From the NCBI GenBank assembly GCA_023433945.1, contig JAEYTP010000091.1, positions 1 to 64,000 on the forward strand: a stretch of 64,000 nucleotides of DNA, written 5' to 3'. Origin of the DNA: Bacillota bacterium (GTDB lineage: Bacteria > Bacillota > Clostridia > Acetivibrionales > DSM-1351). Shown here in pieces: positions 25,893-35,153 of this stretch (positions are counted from its first letter, which is position 1; the number at the start of each line of letters is the position of its first letter). The notes beneath the pieces are model-generated. The model did no database searches, was not told the origin of the DNA, and saw nothing but the letters and a program-made list of their open reading frames with translations. Position numbers and translations under genes: made by a program.

Positions 25893-27407
25893 ATGAAAAA
25901 TCTATTATTGGGAATTGACATAGGTACCTCTGCCTGCAAGGTTGCCCTGTTTGACAGCAACGGCTGTGTACTAGGGCAGTCCACAAAAAGCTATAAAGTA
26001 TACTACCCTGGTCCCGGCTGTGTTGAACAGAACCCCGAAGAGTGGTGGGAAAAGGTTTGTGAGGCAATAAAGGAAACAGTAGCAAATTTTAAGGTAGATT
26101 CAAAAGACATTGCAGGTATAGGTATTGATGGTCAAAGCTGGTCGGCTATTCCTGTGGATAAGGCTGGAAGAGTACTACATAACACACCTATTTGGATGGA
26201 TACCAGGGCAAGTGATATCTGTCAGAAAACAGTGGAAAGAGTAGGGTTTGACCACATTTTTGGCATTAGTGGTAACTCCTTTGAACCTACATATTCAACT
26301 CCAAAAATATTGTGGTTTAAGCAACACCTGCCTGATATATACAGAGATACATACATGTTTTTGCAGAGCAACAGCTATATTGCCATGAAGTTGACTGGAC
26401 GTATGACACAGGATGTTTCACAGGGGTATGGAGTTCATTCCTTCAACATAAAAAAAGCTAGTTGGGATGATGGCTTGTGTCAGGAACTGGGCTTTGACAG
26501 AGAAAAGCTACCTGAAATATATAAATGCCACGAAGTTATAGGGGAGGTAACAAGCGAAGCTGCTATACTTACCGGGCTTGCAGCAGGAACCCCAGTAGTA
26601 GCAGGAGGCTTGGATGCATGCTGTGGTACTTTGGGGGCGGGAGTTATAAAAGCAGGACAGACACAGGAACAGGGCGGTCAGGCTGGAGGAATGAGCATTT
26701 GCCTAGATTCAGCAATAGCTCATCCAAAACTCATCTTAGGTTTCCATGTAGTACCCGATTTGTGGCTGCTACAGGGTGGAACTGTTGGTGGAGGTGGTGC
26801 AGTAAAGTGGTTCAAGCAAGAGTTAGGCGCATATGAAGAAGCTGTGGCCAAAGCAACTGGAGTAGATGCATTTAAGATTATGGATCAAGAAGCCGCTGAT
26901 ATAAAGGTTGGTTCAGACGGATTGATATTCCTTCCTTACATGGCGGGAGAACGTTCACCACTCTGGGATAAGGATGCAAAAGGAGTATTCTTTGGACTGG
27001 GATATGACAAGACTAGGGCTCACATGATAAGAGCCGTAATGGAAGGCTGCGCTTATGCTCTATATCACAATATCAAGACTGCTGAAGAGGTAAATGTATA
27101 CATAGATGAACTGGTTGCAATGGGTGGTGCTGCAAACAGCCGATTATGGACTCAAATGAAGGCAGATATTACAGGAAAGACAATTAAGGTGCCTACATCT
27201 GATACTGCTACTACTCTGGGTGCTGCAATTCTTGCGGGTGTTGGGACTGGAGTATACAAAAGCTTCTCTGAGGCTACAGACAAAACCATAGTGATTACCA
27301 GAACTCATGAGACTGATATGGCAGCTCATAAGAAGTATTTGGAGTACTACAAATTATACTTGGAGATATATGAAAAGCTTAAGGACACCATGAAAAAATG
27401 TTGTTAG
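25893..27407 (+). CDS. FGGY-family carbohydrate kinase (xylulokinase-like)
   Basis: 504 residues with both FGGY ATPase domains: phosphate-1 loop LLGIDIGTSACKVALFD at the start, catalytic Asp in AGGLDACCGTLGAGV, and the adenosine motif VAMGGAANSRLW near the end. Overall it is nearest xylulokinases. However, the GQMHG substrate loop typical of XylB is replaced by DGQSWSAIPVD, so the substrate may differ. It phosphorylates a sugar or polyol in the cytoplasm. It has an excellent ribosome site (AAGGAGG). It is first in a run with GatD, GatZ, an aldo/keto reductase and FucU, which points to a galactitol or tagatose-type substrate rather than plain xylulose (inference). No xylA is in the window. Confidence 0.85.
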   Translation: MKNLLLGIDIGTSACKVALFDSNGCVLGQSTKSYKVYYPGPGCVEQNPEEWWEKVCEAIKETVANFKVDSKDIAGIGIDGQSWSAIPVDKAGRVLHNTPIWMDTRASDICQKTVERVGFDHIFGISGNSFEPTYSTPKILWFKQHLPDIYRDTYMFLQSNSYIAMKLTGRMTQDVSQGYGVHSFNIKKASWDDGLCQELGFDREKLPEIYKCHEVIGEVTSEAAILTGLAAGTPVVAGGLDACCGTLGAGVIKAGQTQEQGGQAGGMSICLDSAIAHPKLILGFHVVPDLWLLQGGTVGGGGAVKWFKQELGAYEEAVAKATGVDAFKIMDQEAADIKVGSDGLIFLPYMAGERSPLWDKDAKGVFFGLGYDKTRAHMIRAVMEGCAYALYHNIKTAEEVNVYIDELVAMGGAANSRLWTQMKADITGKTIKVPTSDTATTLGAAILAGVGTGVYKSFSEATDKTIVITRTHETDMAAHKKYLEYYKLYLEIYEKLKDTMKKCC

Positions 27408-27461
27408 AGATTTTATAAAAGATGTACTTATATACATAATAAAAAAATAGGGGTGATTTTT

Positions 27462-28508
27462 TTGAAAGCTGGAGTTTTACACGCAAAGGATGATATGAGG
27501 TACGAGGAAATTGATACACCGATAGTTGGAGACTATGATGTTCTCGTCAGGGTTAAGGCAACGGGCATTTGTGGATCAGATATTCCAAGGGTAATTGGAG
27601 ATGCAGCACACAATTATCCAATCGTATTAGGTCATGAGTTTTCTGGAATTGTTGAAATGACAGGTAAATGCGTTACCAATGTAAGAGTAGGAGATCGGGT
27701 AGCCGGTGTTCCTCTGATACCTTGTCTTAAATGTGACGATTGTCAAAGGGGCAATTATTCTCAATGCAAGCACTATAGCTTTGTAGGTTCCAGACAAAAC
27801 GGTAGCTTTGCTGAGTTTGTAAAGGTACCTGAAAAGAACGTAGTTAAATTCTTAGACAGTGTATCCTTCGAGCAAGGAGCGTTCTTTGAGCCCTCAACTG
27901 TAGCACTTCACGGCTTGAACTGCGCAGATTTCAGAGGTGGTGAGGATGTAGCTATTCTGGGTGGTGGCACAATAGGAATCTTCACCGCTCAATGGGCAAA
28001 AATTTTTGGAGCTAAAAGGGTATTTGTTTTTGATATAGATAATGACAGATTGGCATTGGCAAAAAAGCTAGGTGCTGACGTAACCATAAATACATTAGAT
28101 GCGGACTTTAAGGAACAGGTAAATAACCTTACAAATGGTAAGGGTTTCGGTTTTGTATATGAGACAGCCGGTGTTGATATTACTATGAAGCTTGCATTTG
28201 AATTGGCGGGGAATAAGTCTCATGTATGCTTTATAGGAACACCTACTAAGGATCTAACCTTTACTCCTAAGCTATTTGAAAACATGAACAGAAAAGAGTT
28301 TAAGCTTACCGGCTCATGGATGTCCTATAGTGCACCATTCCCTGGTAAGGAGTGGCTTCTCACTGCACACTTTTTTTCAACAGGAGCACTTAAGTTTGAC
28401 GATAGCCTGATATTCAAGAAGTTTCCTTTAGAAAACATAAAAGAAGCTTTTGACATGTACAAAACACCGGGCGCTGTAAAAGGCAAGCTCTTGATTGTAA
28501 ATGACTAG
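27462..28508 (+). CDS. gatD: Zinc-dependent GatD-like dehydrogenase (galactitol-1-phosphate 5-dehydrogenase)
   Basis: About 348 residues of the medium-chain dehydrogenase family. Catalytic zinc region GICGSDIPRVIG with GHEFSG; four-Cys structural zinc site PCLKCDDCQRGNYSQC; Rossmann motif ILGGGTIGIFTAQWAK with VFDID (Asp favours NAD). The stretch GSDIPRV...NYPIVLGHEFSG and the late GSWMSYSAPFPGKEW closely follow E. coli GatD, which oxidises galactitol-1-phosphate to tagatose-6-phosphate. The start at TTG 27462 is chosen because GGGG lies about 10 bases before it and the family begins MK; a GTG at 27453 is also in frame. It could act on the free polyol instead. It lies 55 bases after the kinase and 13 before gatZ. 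Confidence 0.85.
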   Translation: MKAGVLHAKDDMRYEEIDTPIVGDYDVLVRVKATGICGSDIPRVIGDAAHNYPIVLGHEFSGIVEMTGKCVTNVRVGDRVAGVPLIPCLKCDDCQRGNYSQCKHYSFVGSRQNGSFAEFVKVPEKNVVKFLDSVSFEQGAFFEPSTVALHGLNCADFRGGEDVAILGGGTIGIFTAQWAKIFGAKRVFVFDIDNDRLALAKKLGADVTINTLDADFKEQVNNLTNGKGFGFVYETAGVDITMKLAFELAGNKSHVCFIGTPTKDLTFTPKLFENMNRKEFKLTGSWMSYSAPFPGKEWLLTAHFFSTGALKFDDSLIFKKFPLENIKEAFDMYKTPGAVKGKLLIVND

Positions 28509-28521
28509 GGGGAGATAAATA

Positions 28522-29856
28522 ATGAACGATATGCATCCTTTAAAAGAGATTGTACGCAAGCAAAAAAGTGGAATTGCAGCAGGCATATACTCTGCTTGTA
28601 CTGCCAATGAATATGTTATAATTGCGGCTATGGAGCGAGCAGCCAAGAGCAATGACTACTTATTAATTGAAGCTACCGCAAATCAGGTAAATCAATTCGG
28701 CGGCTATACAGGTATGACTCCGGTTGATTTTAGGGACTTTATATATGACCTTGCACAGAAGGTGGAATTTCCAAAATATAAAATAATATTAGGGGGAGAT
28801 CACCTAGGCCCATTAACGTGGTCTAATGAAGAAGAGGAGTCAGCAATGAAGAAGTCCTGCCAGTTAATAAATGATTATGTTTTGGCAGGGTTTACAAAGA
28901 TACATATAGATACAAGCATGAGACTAAAAAATGACAGCACAAACGAAGCACTAAGTACTCAGGTTATAGCAAGAAGAGGTGCCATTCTCTGTGAAGTTGC
29001 AGAAGAAGCGTATAGACAATTGAGTTTAAAAGATAGCCATGCATTGAGACCTGTTTATGTTGTAGGAAGTGAAGTTCCTATACCGGGCGGCAGCCAGAGT
29101 GAGGAAGAGGGAGTACACGTTACAAGGGTATGCGATTTAGAGGAAACCATTGAAACATTTAAATCCGAGTTTTACAAGCTAAATCTAAATGATGCCTGGG
29201 AAAATGTAATTGCCATTGTAGTACAGCCTGGGGTTGAGTTTGGTGATGAGACAATACATGAGTATAATAGACAAGCTGCGAGAGAATTGTGTTCCGCTTT
29301 GAAAAAGTACCCCAACCTAGTTTTTGAGGGACATTCTACCGACTATCAAACACCAACTGCTTTGAGAGAAATGGTGGAAGATGGTATTGCTATATTGAAA
29401 GTAGGACCGGGGCTTACATATGCTTTGAGAGAAGGGCTATTTGCTCTAAATAGGATTGAGGAAGAATTATTCAGATACAATCCTGACGTAAGGTTATCAA
29501 ATTTTGCAGCAGTTCTTGATGAGGCTATGCTGCAAAATCCATCCAACTGGGCGAAGCATTATCATGGTTCAGGTATTAAGCTAAGGCTTGCTAGAAAGTA
29601 CAGTTTGTCTGATAGAAGCAGATATTATCTGCCTGACAACAATGTAAAAGACTCTATTCAAAGGCTACTTAATAACTTGAATAGTACTAATATCCCACTT
29701 ACACTGATAAGTGAATTTATGCCGATGCAGTACAATAAAATCAGAAAAGGTGAGCTCAGCAATAACCCAGAGAGCCTTTTAAAGGATAGAGTTGTAGACT
29801 GTATTGATGATTACATGTATGCAACCAAACCAAATAAAGTTGAACAATACATATAA
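28522..29856 (+). CDS. gatZ: GatZ/KbaZ-family protein (tagatose-phosphate aldolase subunit or 4-epimerase)
   Basis: 444 residues matching GatZ through its length: EATANQVNQFGGYTGMTP, ILGGDHLGPLTW, VGSEVPIPGG, VVQPGVEFGD, FEGHSTDYQTPTALREMVED and ILKVGPGLTYALRE. In enterobacteria GatZ assists the catalytic GatY aldolase. No GatY/KbaY is encoded in the window. GatZ homologues without a GatY partner have been reported in alphaproteobacteria as tagatose-6-phosphate 4-epimerases, which would yield fructose-6-phosphate directly. That role is inferred here. It is about 20 residues longer than E. coli GatZ. It is 13 bases after gatD with GGGGGAG as ribosome site, and is followed by a 27-bp tandem repeat. 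Confidence 0.85.
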   Translation: MNDMHPLKEIVRKQKSGIAAGIYSACTANEYVIIAAMERAAKSNDYLLIEATANQVNQFGGYTGMTPVDFRDFIYDLAQKVEFPKYKIILGGDHLGPLTWSNEEEESAMKKSCQLINDYVLAGFTKIHIDTSMRLKNDSTNEALSTQVIARRGAILCEVAEEAYRQLSLKDSHALRPVYVVGSEVPIPGGSQSEEEGVHVTRVCDLEETIETFKSEFYKLNLNDAWENVIAIVVQPGVEFGDETIHEYNRQAARELCSALKKYPNLVFEGHSTDYQTPTALREMVEDGIAILKVGPGLTYALREGLFALNRIEEELFRYNPDVRLSNFAAVLDEAMLQNPSNWAKHYHGSGIKLRLARKYSLSDRSRYYLPDNNVKDSIQRLLNNLNSTNIPLTLISEFMPMQYNKIRKGELSNNPESLLKDRVVDCIDDYMYATKPNKVEQYI

Positions 29857-29858
29857 AA

Positions 29859-30020
29859 GTGAGTTAAAAAACAAAGAGAACATACGAATTATGAAAAAGC
29901 AAAGAGAAAATGTGAGTTATAAAAAACAAAGAGAAAATGCGAGTTATGAAAATGCAGCTATAAAATGTGAGTTATGAGAAAATAAATAGAATGTGTGAGT
30001 TGTAAAAACAGAGTAAATAA
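29859..30020. repeat. 27-bp tandem repeat between gatZ and the AKR gene
   Basis: About six degenerate units such as GTGAGTTATAAAAAACAAAG then AGAAAAT (GTGAGTTA, GAATTATG, GTGAGTTA, GCGAGTTATG, GTGAGTTATG, GTGAGTTG starts). It fills the spacer inside the operon. Confidence 0.8.
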
Positions 30021-30050
30021 GAATTTATTAATTTATAAGGAGATGAGTTT

Positions 30051-31070
30051 ATGAGTATCCAGAACGATGCAATTGATCCAAAGTTAGTACCTCAGAGAAT
30101 TTTAAGAGGTGGGGACAAAATGCCCGGTATTGGAATGGGCACATTTGGTTCGGACAGATTTACGGCTGAAGAAGTAGCAAATGCAGTAAAAGGAGCAGCA
30201 GAAATAGGCTTTAGGCTATTTGACGGTGCTTCGGTATATGGAAATGAAGATTTGATAGGCGATGTATTCCAGGAAGTAATTAAGAATGGAATCAAAAGAG
30301 AGGAATTGTTCATAACTTCAAAGGTTTGGAATGATATGCATGGAAAAGGCGATGTTATGCTTTCCTGTGCCAAGACTCTCAAGGACCTAAAAATGGACTA
30401 CATAGATATGTATTTCGTTCACTGGCCATTCAGAAACTTCCACCCAAAGGGTGCGGCTCCTGATTACCACAATTCAGATGCAAGACCATTTAGCATTGAA
30501 CAGTATATGGAGACCTGGTATCAGATGGAACGTCTACAGAAGGCTGGGTATGTTAGACATTTAGGAACTTCTAATATGACTATACCAAAGCTTAAGGAAT
30601 TGATGAAATATTGTACAATAATGCCATCAGCAAACGAAATGGAATTGCATCCATGCTTCCAGCAGCCTGAGTTATTCCAATTTTGTATAGACAATGGAAT
30701 TCAGCCAATAGGCTTCTGCCCAATAGGTTCACCTACTCGTCCAGACAGAGACAAGACTCCTGATGATGTAGTTGATATTCAGGATCCTGTTGTTGTAGAA
30801 ATTGCAAAGTCTCATAATGTTCATCCTGCTGTAATCTGTATCAAATGGGCAGTTCAAAGAGGTCAAACACCAATCCCATTCTCAATATACAGAGCAGAGT
30901 ATCTGAGCAATCTAAGATGTGCGGTAGAAGATCCATTGACAGATGAAGAAATGAAGAAGCTTGCGACTGTAGACAAGAACTGCCGCCTTATAAAGGGTCA
31001 GGTTTTCCTGTGGGATGGATCAAAGGACTGGACTGACCTATGGGATTTATCAGGTGAAATAACTAAGTAA
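30051..31070 (+). CDS. Aldo/keto reductase
   Basis: 339 residues with the AKR barrel and the full catalytic tetrad: Asp and Tyr in FDGASVYGNE, Lys in FITSKVWND, His in YFVHWPFRN. The cofactor-binding end includes IPFSIYRAEYLSNL in place of the usual 'IP(K/G)(S/T)...' segment. It reduces an aldehyde or aldose to the alcohol with NAD(P)H. Inside this operon it could be the first step, reducing galactose to galactitol (or, less likely, xylose to xylitol). It has a strong GGAG ribosome site and sits 14 bases before FucU. The substrate is inferred from context only. Confidence 0.88.
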   Translation: MSIQNDAIDPKLVPQRILRGGDKMPGIGMGTFGSDRFTAEEVANAVKGAAEIGFRLFDGASVYGNEDLIGDVFQEVIKNGIKREELFITSKVWNDMHGKGDVMLSCAKTLKDLKMDYIDMYFVHWPFRNFHPKGAAPDYHNSDARPFSIEQYMETWYQMERLQKAGYVRHLGTSNMTIPKLKELMKYCTIMPSANEMELHPCFQQPELFQFCIDNGIQPIGFCPIGSPTRPDRDKTPDDVVDIQDPVVVEIAKSHNVHPAVICIKWAVQRGQTPIPFSIYRAEYLSNLRCAVEDPLTDEEMKKLATVDKNCRLIKGQVFLWDGSKDWTDLWDLSGEITK

Positions 31071-31084
31071 GGGAGAGGACATAT

Positions 31085-31513
31085 ATGTTAAAAGGAATTC
31101 CTTCTATACTCACACCCGAATTGGTGAAAATTATGATGGAAATGGGGCACGGTGACGAGCTTGTTATTGCTGACGGAAATTTTCCTTGCAATACCTTTGG
31201 TAAGCAGGTTGTTAGGCTAGATGGGCATGGAGTTCCCGAAATATTGGACGCCATACTAAAATTCTTTCCACTTGACCCTTATGTTGAAAAGCCCGTTGCA
31301 CTAATGCAGGTTGTGCCTGGAGATACAGTAGAAACACCTATTTGGGAAGAGTACAAAACTATAATTAACAAGCATGAGCCAAAAAACAACCAGATTGAGA
31401 ATGTTGAGAGATTTGCCTTCTATGAAAGGGCAAAAAAGGCATTTGCGGTAGTTGCAACCAGCGAAGCAGCACTTTACGCAAATATTATTATTAAAAAAGG
31501 CGTTGTAATATAA
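31085..31513 (+). CDS. fucU: FucU/RbsD-family sugar mutarotase
   Basis: 142 residues, close to E. coli FucU along its length: LTPELVKIMMEMGHGDELVI with the catalytic His, ADGNFPCNTFG, VRLDGHGVPEILDAIL, and the C-terminal RFAFYERAKKAFAVVATSE ending KKGVV. FucU interconverts alpha and beta anomers of fucose and related sugars, including galactose in related enzymes. Placed last in the kinase-gatD-gatZ-AKR run, it probably supplies the right anomer to the reductase. Its stop codon abuts a 14-bp tandem repeat. Confidence 0.9.
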   Translation: MLKGIPSILTPELVKIMMEMGHGDELVIADGNFPCNTFGKQVVRLDGHGVPEILDAILKFFPLDPYVEKPVALMQVVPGDTVETPIWEEYKTIINKHEPKNNQIENVERFAFYERAKKAFAVVATSEAALYANIIIKKGVVI

Positions 31514-31702
31514 GATTCTTAAAATAGGGAGCTTAAAATAGGAGACTTAATATAGGGGTCTTAGGGGTCTTATATAGGAGTCTTAAAATAAGATTCTTAA
31601 TATAGGAGTCTTATATAGGGGGCTTAAAATAGGAGACTTAATATAGGGGTCTTATATAGGAGTCTTAATATAAGAGTCTTAATTTAAGAGTCGAAATATA
31701 GG
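31513..31702. repeat. 14-bp tandem repeat after fucU
   Basis: About thirteen degenerate copies of CTTAATATAGGAGT run from the fucU stop codon to about 50 bases before the MFS gene. The phase is kept by 13-15-base units. Confidence 0.85.
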
Positions 31703-31752
31703 TATTGTAATATACAATATATTACGGGCGTTAGTTCAAAAAGGGTTATTAT

Positions 31753-33051
31753 ATGGCTAGTAAATTCAAGAAAATCTATTTCAATGAACAACAACTCTCA
31801 GATAAGGAAAAGCAGTCGTCAAGACTGCTTTCCGTGTTTGAGGGGTGCTCCGCAAGGACAATTTTGACACTGACAAGCGGTGCTTATATTGTTGGATATG
31901 CAAAATACCTTGGTACAAGTGATAGTACTGCGGCTTTAATTTCTGCAATTCCAGTACTTTCGGGCATTGCCATGCTTATATCACCTAGGCTGTTTGAGAC
32001 AATGAGAAATCATAAACCATTAGTGGTGTTTTTGTGCCTCTTAGGCAGGGTACTATTGGGTACAATGATTCTGGTACCCATTTTTATTAATAGTGTTGAG
32101 ATAAGATTTATATCCTTCGTAATGATATATTTTATAGCAAATTTTCTACTATCCTTTACTTATCCTGGTGCTCAATCCTGGATTCAAAGGCTAACACCTG
32201 ATGCTATAAAGGGAAAATACTTTGGCAGCAGAGAGTCTTATGTTTTGCTGTTTGTTGCTGTAGTGACACTACTCGTAGGAAGGGTACTGGATATACTCAA
32301 AAATGATGGGTTAGAGTTTCAAGGTTTCTTAATAATATACTTATTGATATTTTTACTGGCAATAGTGAATTTTGTATTTCTGTCTTTTATGAAAGAATCT
32401 CCCTTAGAGTATAAGCAGTCTTCACCAAATATATTAAGTGCTATTTCTGTGTCTCTAAGGGTTGAAAAGTACCGTGCAAGCCTTATATTGATTGCTTTAT
32501 GGAACTTCTCCTATCAGCTCAGCTTTCCTTTTACATCAGTGTTAATGGTATCGAAGCTTGAGCTTGATTATACCGTAATAACATTTATGTGTGTCACGGC
32601 CTCTGCATCTAGTTTTATATTTGTAAGGCTATGGGGGAGAATAGCTGATAAAAAAACATGGTTTTTTGTTATGAAGCTGATGGTCCTTTTGCAAATGCTA
32701 AGCTTTGTGGCATGGTTCTTTACCAACGAGAGCAATTATATGCTAATGATTTTTTTGGCGCAGCTTTTCAATGGAGCCGCCATTGCGGGCGTTAATATCT
32801 CCATTTTAAATATACAATTTATTTATTCACCAAAGGAAAATAAAACGGTTCACTTGGGATTTTCCTCAGCACTTTCAAGCGTATGCGGATTTGTAGGAAC
32901 TGTAGTGGGAACATGGCTGCTTAAGCTGTTACAGCAATTTGATATTATAAGCGGCATTGGGTCCGGTGAAATCAAGGTTATATTTTGTATTTCGCTCATA
33001 TTACTGGGTATTTGTGTTAAAGTTCTTGAGTCAGGAGGGACGGTTCTTTGA
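31753..33051 (+). CDS. MFS transporter
   Basis: 432 residues with about 12 hydrophobic helices in two halves and the MFS-like loop after helix 2 (ISPRLFETMRNHKP). It is a cytoplasmic-membrane carrier; a sugar or efflux substrate cannot be told. It follows the galactitol-type operon in the same direction, after a 14-bp repeat. The last residues (ESGGTVL) and the TGA are encoded by a fold-back repeat (GAGTCAGGAGGGACGGTTCT), so the natural C-terminus has been replaced or extended by repeat DNA. The start at ATG 31753 has only a weak AAGGG ribosome site. Confidence 0.85.
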   Translation: MASKFKKIYFNEQQLSDKEKQSSRLLSVFEGCSARTILTLTSGAYIVGYAKYLGTSDSTAALISAIPVLSGIAMLISPRLFETMRNHKPLVVFLCLLGRVLLGTMILVPIFINSVEIRFISFVMIYFIANFLLSFTYPGAQSWIQRLTPDAIKGKYFGSRESYVLLFVAVVTLLVGRVLDILKNDGLEFQGFLIIYLLIFLLAIVNFVFLSFMKESPLEYKQSSPNILSAISVSLRVEKYRASLILIALWNFSYQLSFPFTSVLMVSKLELDYTVITFMCVTASASSFIFVRLWGRIADKKTWFFVMKLMVLLQMLSFVAWFFTNESNYMLMIFLAQLFNGAAIAGVNISILNIQFIYSPKENKTVHLGFSSALSSVCGFVGTVVGTWLLKLLQQFDIISGIGSGEIKVIFCISLILLGICVKVLESGGTVL

Positions 33052-33183
33052 GTCAATGGGGACGGTTCTTTATTGACTCATGTATTTTTGACTTGTTGAG
33101 TCAATAGTGAGTCAATAAAGAACCGTCCCTCCTGACTCACTGACTCAAAGAACCGTCCCCATTGACTCATTGATTGACTCAGT
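33029..33183. repeat. Fold-back repeat cluster B (core GGGACGGTTC)
   Basis: Two forward units (GGAGGGACGGTTC, GGGGACGGTTC) then two inverted units (GAACCGTCCCTCC, GAACCGTCCCC), each bordered by GAGTCA/TGACTC. The first forward unit lies inside the end of the MFS gene. Confidence 0.9.
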
Positions 33184-33351
33184 ACTTGACAGTACCCTTA
33201 TATATTGTAAAATTAGTTATATCTGGATAGAATCGTAACGGCAGGAAACAAAGAGTAGTAGTTTCAGGCAGGTTATTGAATTTACAAGATATCAATTGCT
33301 TTTATATCCCCAGTAGATAAAACTATAAAAGGAATTGGAGATGAAAAGCGC

Positions 33352-35151
33352 ATGGGCTTTTTAATTTCACAATGTAAAAAGCTTTCTATTAGAGCAAAAA
33401 TATTTCTATTTTATGCTGTTATTCTTATGGCATCGTTATCTGTACTAGCATTTTTGTCTATTAAAATATCAAATCAAGCAATAGTTGATAAAGCTACTAA
33501 AAACGCAGAAAGAGAGTTAACTCTTATAAATAAAAGCTTGCTCAACCTCACCCAAAATGTTGAAGATTATGTAAGGATACTATCTACCGACAACAGAATG
33601 CAATTTCAGCTTGAACGGTTTCAAAACATGGAAATGGATTCTTTAGACGACCTAGAGGTAACAAAGATACTTTCTACAGCTATAAGTGGTGTTACACAAC
33701 CTATAACACGCATTGATTCTGCTAGCATTATGTCATCTAAGCAGGTACTCTTTGATATTGGATTTGTTGACAATGATAGCATATACCCTGTCCTAAATTC
33801 AAGAACTGTTGATATGATAACGAAAAATAAGACCCCAACTTGGCTGGGCCTGATAAAAATTAAGTATAAATACCGGCGAGAGTATGAGAATGTTTTTGCA
33901 GTATCAAAAACGATAATAGGTCTAGATACCGGTCATATCCTTGGGACAGCTGTATTATATATAAAAGAAAAAGATGTAGCCAACATATATCTCGATAATA
34001 TTGTTAATAAAGAAGATAAATTTTATATTATTGATGACCAAAACACTATAATATCAACACAGGATAAAGGAGAAATCTATAATAAGTTTGATGAAGAAAA
34101 GTACCTTGGTGGATATGACATAAGTGAAATGTCTCAAAATAAGAGTATTATCAGCAATGTTGACGGTATACAGGCTTTGGTGACAGTGCAGAACTTTGAG
34201 AAGCTTAACTGGAAGTTAATAAGTATAATTCCGTTAGATGAAATAACATATGAGAATAAAGTAATAACAAAGCTTATTCTAGGCATAGGGGCTATATGCT
34301 TAATAATAGCATTTATTATATCCTTCTTTATATCCTTTACAATAACCAGACCTGTGTTCAAACTTGCAGCAATCATGAAAGAGATAAAGGCAGGCAATAT
34401 GGAGCTTCGAGCCAAGTTCAAATCTCAGGATGAAATTGCTATGCTTGCAGAGGGTTTTAACAGTCTGATGGATAGGATAAACAATCTTCTCAATCAGGTT
34501 TATCAGCAGCAGAAATTCAAAAGAGAAAGCGAGTTTAAATTGCTTCAAGCACAGATAAAGCCGCACTTTTTATACAATACCATTGAAACTATCATATCAT
34601 TTATAAAACTGGGATTACATGATAATGCAATATCTACAGCCAAATACCTTGCAGGCTTCTATAGAGTTTCATTAAGCAAGGGGAATGATATTATCTCACT
34701 AAATGATGAGATGAGGCTTATTGATAATTATCTATCAATACAAAAGTTAAGGTATGTGGAATATATTGATTACAAGCTGGATTTTGACGAAGAAATTCTG
34801 AAATATCAAATACCAAAATTAACTCTGCAGCCGCTTGTCGAGAATTCAATATATCATGGATTAAAAGAAAAGGAAGAAAAGGGCTTAATAACTATAAAAG
34901 GCTACTTTGAGGATAACATTATAAAGATTGACATTACAGACGATGGTGTGGGGATGTCAGAGGAATTAATTCATAGAGTTCTTTCTAGGCCATCAAAGGA
35001 GCAAAACAAAACTGACTTTGGAGTATACAGTGTAGACGCTAGAATTAAGCTGTTATATGGGGAAGATTACGGTATAAAAATTGAGAGCAGTGTTGGTAAA
35101 TACACAAAGGTTACTGTCCGAATGCCTGCTATTTCTGTACAGGAGGGATAA
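33352..35151 (+). CDS. YesM-type sensor histidine kinase
   Basis: 599 residues: TM1 (about 15-37), a large extracellular sensor (38-300), TM2 (about 305-328), HAMP, then the His_kinase domain with His405 in QIKPHFLYNTIE and a HATPase_c domain (LTLQPLVENSIYHGL, ITDDGVGM). This is the YesM/LytS class that senses sugars or sugar-binding proteins in clostridia and bacilli. It is separated by 2 bases from its AraC-type response regulator, and both precede an ABC sugar importer. Hence it likely induces that importer and the alpha-galactosidase in response to an outside oligosaccharide. Confidence 0.92.
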   Translation: MGFLISQCKKLSIRAKIFLFYAVILMASLSVLAFLSIKISNQAIVDKATKNAERELTLINKSLLNLTQNVEDYVRILSTDNRMQFQLERFQNMEMDSLDDLEVTKILSTAISGVTQPITRIDSASIMSSKQVLFDIGFVDNDSIYPVLNSRTVDMITKNKTPTWLGLIKIKYKYRREYENVFAVSKTIIGLDTGHILGTAVLYIKEKDVANIYLDNIVNKEDKFYIIDDQNTIISTQDKGEIYNKFDEEKYLGGYDISEMSQNKSIISNVDGIQALVTVQNFEKLNWKLISIIPLDEITYENKVITKLILGIGAICLIIAFIISFFISFTITRPVFKLAAIMKEIKAGNMELRAKFKSQDEIAMLAEGFNSLMDRINNLLNQVYQQQKFKRESEFKLLQAQIKPHFLYNTIETIISFIKLGLHDNAISTAKYLAGFYRVSLSKGNDIISLNDEMRLIDNYLSIQKLRYVEYIDYKLDFDEEILKYQIPKLTLQPLVENSIYHGLKEKEEKGLITIKGYFEDNIIKIDITDDGVGMSEELIHRVLSRPSKEQNKTDFGVYSVDARIKLLYGEDYGIKIESSVGKYTKVTVRMPAISVQEG

Positions 35152-35153
35152 AC

